NCBI GenBank assembly: GCA_900542155.1
Contig: UQMD01000019.1
Location: forward strand, 1 to 47,334
Length of the DNA: 47,334 bases
DNA from: an uncultured Collinsella sp.
GTDB taxonomy: Bacteria > Actinomycetota > Coriobacteriia > Coriobacteriales > Coriobacteriaceae
Reading direction: 5' to 3'
Shown: in pieces, positions 16,525-23,267 of the stretch
Layout: the number at the start of each line of letters is the position of its first letter
Position numbering within the stretch: the first letter of the stretch is position 1
Position numbers and translations under genes: made by a program
Notes under the pieces: model-generated
What the model was told of the DNA's origin: nothing
What the model saw: only the letters and a program-made list of their open reading frames with translations
Database searches by the model: none

Positions 16525-16677
16525 CTAACGCACCACCTTTCCCGTGTAGCCGCTTATGCCGCCGATATTCTTGACACTGCCATACCCAGAACGCTTAAGA
16601 AAACTCACAGCCTGGTTGCTTCGCGCACCGCTCAGGCAATGCACGAAAAGCTGCGTGCCCTTTCGACGTATACCCAT
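16525..16677 (-). pseudogene. Truncated rhodanese remnant
   Basis: The 50-codon frame begins MGIRRKGTQLFVHCLSGARS and ends GGISGYTGKVVR. This is the C-terminal half of a rhodanese: HCLSGARS is the active-site loop with its cysteine, and GYGSVKNIGGISGY is the usual closing segment. The N-terminal half, about 50 residues, is missing; the terminator of the preceding operon lies where it should be. The ATG at 16677 has no good Shine-Dalgarno sequence. It ends two bases before the CoA-disulfide reductase start, so it probably once headed that operon and may still be translated as a leader. Confidence 0.7.
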
Positions 16678-16695
16678 GATGCTACCCCGAAGCAG

Positions 16696-16723
16696 AAAAA
16701 AGAGTCGCTGTTTCCAGCGACTC
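16696..16723 (-). terminator. Rho-independent terminator of the TlpA operon
   Basis: On the minus strand GAGTCGCTG, loop GAAA and CAGCGACTC are followed by TTTTTT. The 9-bp stem with a U-run, 26 bases after the TlpA stop, is a textbook terminator. Confidence 0.92.
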
Positions 16724-16748
16724 CCCTTCAGTTGTCTGTCCCACGGAC

Positions 16749-17711
16749 TTACTGTTCGCTCTTCGCGAGTGCCTGATCGATCAGTTTGTTGAGCGCCTCG
16801 CGCTGCTCAGCGGAGTTGATGCCGCCCATGATCGGCTCTCCCACAATGTTACCGTTCTGGTCGATCACGTAGGTGGTCGGGAACGAGTACAGGTTGGAGG
16901 TGAACTTTCCGGCCTCGCTGTCCGACTTAAACCAGATGTTCTTATACGTCACGCCCTTCTTGGAAAGTACGTCCTTGGCGTCTGCCACCTCGTCTTTGTT
17001 GCCATCGAGCGTAAAGGAATTAACGCCCACGACCTGGCCGCCCTTCTCGGCAAGCTCCTTGTTGAGCTTCTCCAGATCGCCCAGCTCTCCCACGCACGGC
17101 TTGCAGGTGGTAAACCAGAAGTTCATGACGGTGACCTTGTTCTTGGAGAACAGCTCGTCGCTGTTTACATCGTTGCCGTCCAAGTCCTTGCCCTTAAAGC
17201 TGGGGAACTTCGTCTCCCCGCTCTCGCCGTTGGTCATGCCTGCGGTCGAGGCATCGACGCTCTCTCCCTCGCCGGGCGTGCTGCCACATCCGGGAAACTC
17301 CTTCTCCAGCGCCATGAGCTTATCCTCGATCTCCTTGACCTGCTGCGCGCCGGCCTTAAGCGTCTTGAGCTCATCAGCCGTAAATTGATCCTTGGCGCCC
17401 TCGATGGTATCAAGCAAAAAGTCGCCGTAGTTCTTGCCGTCCTCAATCATGGGAGTGTCTTTGTTGGCCGCAAGAAACACCTTTTCCCATAGGGCGTTAT
17501 CGCTCGCAAAGATCTCGTTTTCCTTTTGCAGCAGCTGCTGGTACAGCTCGGCCGCCTCCTCGGCGCTCGACGGCTTTTGTGCCACAAGCTCGGCGATTTG
17601 TGTATCGCCGCTCGCAGCATCGCTCGTGCCACTCTTGGACGCAGAGCACGCCGCAAGGCTCAACGCCAGCACGGGCAGCATCAGCAGGGCCGCAATTTTT
17701 GACAGTTTCAT
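16749..17711 (-). CDS. TlpA/ResA-type thiol-disulfide lipoprotein
   Basis: This is a membrane-anchored thioredoxin-fold protein outside the cell membrane. A lipoprotein signal ends in LSLAAC (lipid-modified Cys22). A helical, charged region of about 120 residues follows (EEAAELYQQLLQKENE), then from about 165 the redoxin domain with FWFTTCKPC (Cys203 and Cys206) and the cis-proline strand near FPTTYVID. It is 320 aa, longer than plain ResA because of the helical insert. GGAGG stands just before the ATG. It is the last gene of a three-gene operon with a polyferredoxin and a CXXC mini-protein, so it probably receives or delivers electrons across the membrane for thiol reduction. Confidence 0.93.
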   Translation of the reverse strand: MKLSKIAALLMLPVLALSLAACSASKSGTSDAASGDTQIAELVAQKPSSAEEAAELYQQLLQKENEIFASDNALWEKVFLAANKDTPMIEDGKNYGDFLLDTIEGAKDQFTADELKTLKAGAQQVKEIEDKLMALEKEFPGCGSTPGEGESVDASTAGMTNGESGETKFPSFKGKDLDGNDVNSDELFSKNKVTVMNFWFTTCKPCVGELGDLEKLNKELAEKGGQVVGVNSFTLDGNKDEVADAKDVLSKKGVTYKNIWFKSDSEAGKFTSNLYSFPTTYVIDQNGNIVGEPIMGGINSAEQREALNKLIDQALAKSEQ

Positions 17712-17745
17712 GGTTCCTCCGTTGTATCGAAACTTATATAGATAC

Positions 17746-18657
17746 CTATTTGTTTTCGCAGGCTTGCGCGGGCTGCGCGGGTTTGTCGCCCGTCACACCC
17801 AGCCCGTAGCGAAAGCTAATGGCATCGACGGGGCATGCGCCCACGCATTTGCCGCAACGAATGCACTCGGCATGGTTGGGCGTACGCGTAACGTCCACGT
17901 CCATCTGACACACCCTGGCGCACTTGCCGCACGAAACGCACTTGCCCTGGTCAACCTGGATCCCCAGCAACGACACCTTGTTCATGAGCGCATAAAACGC
18001 GCCGAGGGGGCAAATCCATTTGCAGAAGGGGCGGTAGAACAGCACGCTCAGCACCGAAACCGCAATGAGGATCGCGAGCTTCCAGGTAAAGAGCTTTCCC
18101 AGCGCGGAACGGATTCCCGTATTCATGATGGACAGCGGAATCGCGCCCTCGAGCACGCCTTGCGGACAGATGTACTTGCAAAAGAACGGGTCGCCCATAC
18201 CCACATCGTTAACCACCAAGACAGGCAGCAGCACCACGGCAAACAGAAGTACGGCGTACTTGATATACGTGAGCGGTTTGAGCTTTTTTGTCGACAGCTT
18301 TTTGCCGGGAATCTTGTGCAGGAGCTCTTGCAGCCATCCAAACGGGCACAAAAAGCCACATACAAAGCGCCCCAACAGCACGCCGATCAAAATGAGCGTT
18401 CCGGTCACGTAATACGAGAAGCTAAACTTAGACGATCCCACCACCGACTGAAACGACCCGATGGGACACGCACCCGAAGCTGCCGGGCACGAGTAGCAGT
18501 TGAGTCCCGGTACGCAGACAGCTTTGCCCGCCCCCTGGTAGATGCCTCCCTTGGCAAAATTAGGCAGGTGAATGTTGGTCGCAAGCGTCGCCGCCGCCTG
18601 AATCAATCCGCGAAATCGCGCCAAAAGATGCGATACGGTATTTTTTCTTTTAACCAA
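17746..18657 (-). CDS. Membrane-bound polyferredoxin (NapH/CcoG-like 4Fe-4S protein)
   Basis: This 303-aa integral membrane iron-sulfur protein has several helices and CxxxCP motifs (FVCGFLCPFGW, FFCKYICPQG, FCKWICPLG). It ends in two ferredoxin-type clusters, CVSCGKCARVCQMDVD and CIRCGKCVGACPVDA. It would move electrons across the membrane toward the TlpA thioredoxin encoded next. The frame is open to 18744, but that would overlap most of the CXXC peptide gene. TTG at 18657, overlapping the end of that gene and following GGAG by ten bases, is the more likely start. Confidence 0.9.
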   Translation of the reverse strand: MVKRKNTVSHLLARFRGLIQAAATLATNIHLPNFAKGGIYQGAGKAVCVPGLNCYSCPAASGACPIGSFQSVVGSSKFSFSYYVTGTLILIGVLLGRFVCGFLCPFGWLQELLHKIPGKKLSTKKLKPLTYIKYAVLLFAVVLLPVLVVNDVGMGDPFFCKYICPQGVLEGAIPLSIMNTGIRSALGKLFTWKLAILIAVSVLSVLFYRPFCKWICPLGAFYALMNKVSLLGIQVDQGKCVSCGKCARVCQMDVDVTRTPNHAECIRCGKCVGACPVDAISFRYGLGVTGDKPAQPAQACENK

Positions 18658-18796
18658 TTCCGATACACTCCAAGCACAGCCTGATTGCCTTGGCCAATAC
18701 GGCGTCTGCCTCGCCGCGCATGATGCCAAAGCACACCATGGCAATCCCTGCGATCAGCAAAGCCACCTGCGCCACAGGCTTAATCGCTTTGAACAA
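18650..18796 (-). CDS. CD1871A-family CXXC mini-protein
   Basis: This is a 48-aa peptide with one membrane helix (VAQVALLIAGIAMVCFGIMR) followed by GEADAVLAKAIRLCLECIGIG. The tail with LCLECIGIG is the hallmark of the small CXXC proteins named after C. difficile CD1871A, which are regularly found beside 4Fe-4S membrane proteins and TlpA. AAGGAG stands eight bases before TTG 18796, so a TTG start is proposed; GTG at 18805 would overlap the ribosome site. It overlaps the polyferredoxin start by eight bases, implying translational coupling. The function is not established; the CXXC pair may take part in electron transfer. Confidence 0.82.
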   Translation of the reverse strand: MFKAIKPVAQVALLIAGIAMVCFGIMRGEADAVLAKAIRLCLECIGIG

Positions 18797-18885
18797 TCTG
18801 ACCACTCCTTTCGTTTCGCGACCCATTGGACCATACCGACTATAAAATCCGTGTTAAGCGTGAATGACTATGCAAGGAGAACGTT

Positions 18886-19560
18886 ATGCGCATCTTGGTC
18901 GTCGAGGACGAGCGGGCGCTGTGCGATGCGATCGCACGCAGCCTGCGCAACTTGGCCTATAGCGTCGACTGCTGCTACGACGGGCAGCAGGCCCTCGATC
19001 TGCTCGATGTCGAGACCTTTGATCTTGTCGTGCTCGACCTCAATCTCCCCCATGTCGACGGCATGACCGTGCTCAGGCAACTCAGAATTACCGATTGCGA
19101 GACCAAGGTGCTCGTGCTCTCGGCACGCGGCGAGGTCACCGACAAGGTAGCAGGGCTCGATGCGGGCGCCAACGACTACCTCACCAAGCCGTTCCATCTT
19201 GACGAGCTGGCAGCACGTATCCGTAGCCTCACGCTCAGACGCTTTACGCAAAGCGACGTTGTCCTGACCTGCGGATCGCTGAACTTTGACACCAAGGCGC
19301 GCGTCGCCTCCGTGGGCGGCGAGACCCTATGCCTCACGCGCAAGGAGACCGGCATCTTGGAATACCTGATGCTTAACCAGGGGCGGCCGGTGAGCCAGGA
19401 AGAGCTTATCGAGCATGTATGGGACAGCAGCGTCAACAGCTTTAGCAACGCGACCCGCGTGCACATCTCGTCGCTGCGCAAAAAGCTGCGCGGCGCGTTG
19501 GGGCACGACCCCATCCGCAACCGAATCGGCGAAGGCTACGTTATGGAGGACGGCAAATGA
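18886..19560 (+). CDS. OmpR-family response regulator
   Basis: This is a 224-aa two-component regulator. The receiver domain (about 1-115) has the acidic pair EDE at 7-9, phosphoacceptor Asp51 in VVLDLNLP and the conserved Lys in YLTKPF. The C-terminal winged helix (about 125-222) has the recognition region NATRVHISSLRKKL. AAGGAG lies six bases before the ATG. It is divergent from the CXXC/polyferredoxin/TlpA operon, whose start is only 89 bases away, so that redox operon is a probable target. The stop overlaps the kinase start by four bases (ATGA). Confidence 0.95.
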   Translation: MRILVVEDERALCDAIARSLRNLAYSVDCCYDGQQALDLLDVETFDLVVLDLNLPHVDGMTVLRQLRITDCETKVLVLSARGEVTDKVAGLDAGANDYLTKPFHLDELAARIRSLTLRRFTQSDVVLTCGSLNFDTKARVASVGGETLCLTRKETGILEYLMLNQGRPVSQEELIEHVWDSSVNSFSNATRVHISSLRKKLRGALGHDPIRNRIGEGYVMEDGK

Positions 19561-20732
19561 AGCGGCTGTCGCTGCAGTGGCGCATCACGTTGATGACGGC
19601 ACTGCTGATATGTTCAACCTGCGTACTTATGAATTGCCTGGTTGGCTACTCCGGCATGCGCTACATGGACTCGATCGGCAATGAACTATCGGCGCACAGC
19701 AAGGTGGAGGCGGCCTCGCCCAGCTCATTTGACCCGACAAACAAAGAGCTCGACGACGCGCTGACCATCGTCGTGAACGACGCCCAAGAATCGTTTGGCG
19801 CGACGAGCTGGTATATAACTGCGGCGGTGACGCTGCTCGGCGGCGTGCTGGCCTACTTTGTAAGCGGACATGCGCTGCGGCCGTTGCGCTTCTTTGCGAC
19901 GCAAGTCGAGAGCGTGCGGCCCGACAACCTCGCCGACACAAAAATCAGCGAGGACGTGCCCTCTGAACTCAGGCGCTGCAGCGCGTCGTTTAACGACATG
20001 ATTGCCCGCCTTGACGAGGGATTTTCCGCACAAAGACAGTTTACGGGCAATGCGGCGCACGAGCTGCGCACGCCACTTGCGCTCATGCAGGCCCAGGTTG
20101 AGCTTTTTTGCGTCGAGCACCCCGACGCCGACGCCGATACAGCGAGCCTGCTCGGGCTGCTGCAGGAGCAGACCGAGCGGATGACGCACATGACAAAGAC
20201 CCTGCTCGAGATGAGCGAGCTGCGCAGTGTCCCTTGCAACGATGCGATTGACCTGGCGCCGATGATCGAAGAAGTACTCACGGACCTGGCGCCCCTTGCC
20301 GAGCAAAAAGACATCACGCTTACAAGTGAGGGCGACGCGCAAACGATCGGCAGCGATACGCTAATCTATCGGCTGCTGTTCAACTTGGCCGAAAACGCCA
20401 TACGTTACAGCGCGCCCAACTCGACCGTGCAAATCAACGCCTGCGCCGAAGGCGACCGCGTGCTGCTACGCGTGCGCGACCAAGGGCCGGGCATTCCCGA
20501 GCAATACCAGACGAGCATCTTTCAGCCCTTCTTTCGCGTCGACAAATCGCGCAGCAGGGCATACGGCGGCGTGGGGCTGGGGCTTGCGCTGGTCTGGGAG
20601 ATTGCCGCGCTCCACGGCGGCTCCATCGAGGTCGAAGAGAGCTCGGAGCGCGGAACGACCATGCTCGTGACTCTTCCCGCGCATAACATCGAAGATGCGA
20701 CAAAGGAACTGCCCCTTTGTCACATCTGTTAG
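19557..20732 (+). CDS. Sensor histidine kinase
   Basis: This 391-aa membrane kinase partners the regulator encoded just upstream. Two helices (about 9-34 and 85-104) enclose a short external segment of about 50 residues. A HAMP-like linker follows, then the H-box FTGNAAHELRTPLAL (His168), the N-box NLAENAIRYS, the G1 box DQGPGIP and the G2 region GGVGLGLALV. The final 12 or so residues (DATKELPLCHIC) are encoded by a GTGACAAAGGG-type repeat, which has evidently extended or replaced the native C-terminus. The external domain is too short to suggest a ligand. A thiol or redox signal would suit the divergent operon. Confidence 0.95.
   Translation: MKRLSLQWRITLMTALLICSTCVLMNCLVGYSGMRYMDSIGNELSAHSKVEAASPSSFDPTNKELDDALTIVVNDAQESFGATSWYITAAVTLLGGVLAYFVSGHALRPLRFFATQVESVRPDNLADTKISEDVPSELRRCSASFNDMIARLDEGFSAQRQFTGNAAHELRTPLALMQAQVELFCVEHPDADADTASLLGLLQEQTERMTHMTKTLLEMSELRSVPCNDAIDLAPMIEEVLTDLAPLAEQKDITLTSEGDAQTIGSDTLIYRLLFNLAENAIRYSAPNSTVQINACAEGDRVLLRVRDQGPGIPEQYQTSIFQPFFRVDKSRSRAYGGVGLGLALVWEIAALHGGSIEVEESSERGTTMLVTLPAHNIEDATKELPLCHIC
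20695..20725. repeat. GTGACAAAGGG-type hairpin inside the kinase C-terminus
   Basis: ATGCGACAAAGG and CCTTTGTCACAT pair around a short middle. Unlike the other copies it lies inside a coding sequence, supplying the last codons of the histidine kinase before the TAG at 20730-20732. Confidence 0.7.
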
Positions 20733-20783
20733 TTCGCAGGATACGTGAGGCCCAAGATGCGCGAAATTGGGCGAAGCGCCAGC

Positions 20784-20817
20784 AAAAAGCCCCCGCTTCC
20801 AAGCGGAAACGGGGGCT
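20784..20817 (-). terminator. Terminator of the GMP synthetase gene
   Basis: AGCCCCCG and CGGGGGCT form the outer stem with further pairing inside. On the minus strand it is followed by TTTTTGC, 12 bases after the guaA stop. Confidence 0.85.
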
Positions 20818-20829
20818 AGGTGAGTTAGC

Positions 20830-21810
20830 TTACTCCCACTCGACCGTGCCGACGGGCTTCGGCGTGAGGTCGTAGCAAACGCGGCAAATACCGGGGACCT
20901 CGGCGGTCACTCGAGCGGTAATGCGCTTGAGCAGCGCCCAGTCGAGCTCGGGCACCTCGGCGGTCATGACGTCGACGGTGTTGATGCAGCGAATAATGCA
21001 GGGCCAGTCGTAGGCGCGCTTGCCCTCGCGCACACCGGTAGCGCGGAAATCGGGCACTACGGCAAAGTACTGCCAGATGGTCAGGCCGGCCTTGTCGATC
21101 TCTTCGCGCACGATGGCATCGGCCTCGCGCAGCGCCTCGAGACGGTCGCGGGTGATGGCGCCAAGGCAGCGGACGCCCAGGCCAGGACCGGGGAACGGCT
21201 GACGCTCAACCATGTTCTCGGGCAGGCCGAGCTCGCGGCCCACGACGCGCACCTCGTCCTTGTACAGCAGCTTAACGGGCTCGCAGAGCTCAAACTGCAG
21301 GTCCTCGGGCAGGCCGCCAACGTTGTGGTGAGCCTTCACGCCGTCCTGCGACTCCAGAATGTCGGGATAGATGGTGCCCTGGGCGAGGAAACTGACCTCG
21401 TCGCCAACCTTGCGGGCCTCCTCCTCGAACACGCGAATGAACTCGGCGCCGATAATCTTGCGCTTGGCCTCGGGCTCCTCGACGTCCACGAGCTTATCCA
21501 GGAAGCGATCAGTAGCGTCGACATAGACCAGGTTCGCATCCATCTGGTTCTTGAAGACGTCGACGACCTGTTCGCTCTCGCCCTTGCGCATCAGGCCGTG
21601 GTTCACGTGCACGCAGATGAGCTGCTTGCCGATAGCTTTGATGAGCAGGGCCGCAACTACAGAACTGTCGACGCCGCCGGAAAGAGCCAGCAGGACCTTC
21701 TTGTCGCCAATCTGCTCGCGGATTGCAGCGACCTGCTCATCGATGAACACCTGGGCAAGTTCGGGAGTGGTGATACGCACCATATCGTCGGGACGCTTGT
21801 TGGGATCCAT
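20830..21810 (-). CDS. guaA: GMP synthase ATP-pyrophosphatase subunit without a glutaminase domain
   Basis: This enzyme amidates XMP to GMP using ATP; it is the last step of guanine nucleotide synthesis. The PP-loop LLALSGGVDSSVVAAL is near residues 40-55. The C-terminal dimerisation domain has PFPGPGLGVRCLG, and the end ICRVCYDLTPKPVGTVEWE is the invariant GuaA terminus. The protein is 326 aa, while most bacterial GuaA are about 510-525 because they begin with a class I glutamine amidotransferase domain. That domain is absent, and the start (MDPNKRPDD) is firm because AAGGAG stands seven bases before it. It thus resembles the two-subunit archaeal form; the amidotransferase must be encoded elsewhere, or free ammonia is used. 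Confidence 0.93.
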   Translation of the reverse strand: MDPNKRPDDMVRITTPELAQVFIDEQVAAIREQIGDKKVLLALSGGVDSSVVAALLIKAIGKQLICVHVNHGLMRKGESEQVVDVFKNQMDANLVYVDATDRFLDKLVDVEEPEAKRKIIGAEFIRVFEEEARKVGDEVSFLAQGTIYPDILESQDGVKAHHNVGGLPEDLQFELCEPVKLLYKDEVRVVGRELGLPENMVERQPFPGPGLGVRCLGAITRDRLEALREADAIVREEIDKAGLTIWQYFAVVPDFRATGVREGKRAYDWPCIIRCINTVDVMTAEVPELDWALLKRITARVTAEVPGICRVCYDLTPKPVGTVEWE

Positions 21811-21960
21811 GCAGAGCTCCTTTTCGGTTCGATGGGAGTGCGTTGCACGTATGCAAACGCACCGTCATATGACCTCATTATATGCAGAGCGAGGTTCGTT
21901 TCCCATCGCTGCGACGAAGCTTTTTGCAGGGGTGGCAATTTTTCCTAATGTCGAGGTCAG

Positions 21961-22096
21961 CTAGGCTTCGGTAGCCACCTTGGGAGCATCGCCAATAGGC
22001 TCTTCCTTTATACGTTCGGCATAATCGTAGGCGATAACCACAAATTCCAGTCCCGAGCAACAGGAGTACAATTGCTGCTAATGTTGCCAGCTGTTG
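21961..22096 (-). pseudogene. Possible relic of a small membrane protein, frameshifted
   Basis: On the minus strand one frame reads a hydrophobic run, LATLAAIVLLLLG. The neighbouring frame then continues with EFVVIAYDYAERIKEEP and ends at TAG 21961-21963. Joined by a single-base shift near 22045, they would make one helix plus a charged tail, like many tiny membrane proteins. There is no start codon in the right frame and the left part overlaps the LuxR leader. This may be coincidence. Confidence 0.3.
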
Positions 22097-22107
22097 GGAG
22101 ATGGAAG

Positions 22108-23112
22108 ATGGACTGCGATGGCTACCCGCGCATTCCCATGCCGTTGATGTGCACCGCCTTTGTGCCGGGGCAGATTGACGCTGCGGTTGCAGGCATTTCC
22201 GACCCCGATTCACGCACCATCGCCACGGCAGAAGCGCTGTACTTTCGCGGACAGGCCACACTCGCCGCCGAGACAGTACGCCCCTATCTTGACGCCACCG
22301 ACCCCGCACTGCGCTATTCCGCATGCCTTATCTGCGGATATGCCAGTCTGTCGCTCAACCGTATCGCCGATGCCCGCCGTTGCCTTGCGGGCATCCTCGA
22401 TATACCAACTGACGAGGAACCGTCCGCCGTCCACGCCACGCATATCCTGTTCGCCTCCGCCGCGAGCGTCCTGCTGCACTTGCCTTCCCCGTATTCTGCC
22501 GAAGAGTTTTATCCGCTTGCGGCGCATCTGCCCGAAGGCCTGCGCCTGTTCGCCAGCTACGTGATGGCGCACGCGTTGTATCTGCGCGGCGAATACGGCC
22601 GCAGCCTGGGCATGGCGGAAAACGCCCTGATTATGAAACAGGGAAGCTACCCCATCTCGGAGCTATTCCTGCACTTGTCGGCTTCGATGGCCTGTATGAG
22701 TCTCAAAGACGTCGACGCCGCAAAAGCGCACTTTGGCGCCGCTTGGGACATTGCGCGCCCCGACGGCCTTATCGAACTCATCGGCGAACACCATGGCCTT
22801 TTGCAGGGACTCATCGAGGCATGCCTAAAATCGCAATACCCTGACGATTTCGCACGCATCATCGAGATTACGTATCGATTCAGCTACGGCTGGCGGCGCA
22901 TCCACAACCCCGATTCGGGCGAGGACGTGGCCGACGATCTAACGACCACGGAATTCACCATGGCCATGCTCGCCTGTCGTGGGTGGACCAACGCCGAAAT
23001 CGCACGCCATATGGGAGTATCGCCGGGCACCGTCAAAAACCGCCTATCAGGAGTGTATGCCAAGCTTGGTATCGGAACTCGCGCCGAGCTGGTCGCGCAT
23101 ATGTTGCGTTAG
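22108..23112 (+). CDS. LuxR-type transcriptional regulator with helical-repeat N-terminus
   Basis: This is a 334-aa protein. The first 260 residues are Ala/Leu-rich paired helices (ALRYSACLICGYASLSLNRI) like TPR-type sensor regions. The C-terminal helix-turn-helix LACRGWTNAEIARHMGVSPG TVKNRLSGVYAKLGI belongs to the LuxR/GerE family. There is no receiver domain and no clear ATPase motif. GGGAG lies seven bases before ATG 22108, which is preferred over 22072. It is followed after 155 bases by the large surface-protein gene on the same strand, so that gene is a plausible target. Coriobacteria carry many such regulators; the signal is unknown. Confidence 0.9.
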   Translation: MDCDGYPRIPMPLMCTAFVPGQIDAAVAGISDPDSRTIATAEALYFRGQATLAAETVRPYLDATDPALRYSACLICGYASLSLNRIADARRCLAGILDIPTDEEPSAVHATHILFASAASVLLHLPSPYSAEEFYPLAAHLPEGLRLFASYVMAHALYLRGEYGRSLGMAENALIMKQGSYPISELFLHLSASMACMSLKDVDAAKAHFGAAWDIARPDGLIELIGEHHGLLQGLIEACLKSQYPDDFARIIEITYRFSYGWRRIHNPDSGEDVADDLTTTEFTMAMLACRGWTNAEIARHMGVSPGTVKNRLSGVYAKLGIGTRAELVAHMLR

Positions 23113-23267
23113 CGACCGGGCTGCCAAGCGCATCGAACGCGTTCCGGAACCCGGCGCTTCGCTCGATCAATTTGGACATTTTGACCCTTGAACGGCACTA
23201 CCGTGACTGGATGCCTTCTTGCAAAATTGGATTATTTCCATCGATACCTGCTGGATGGGGGCCAAAG

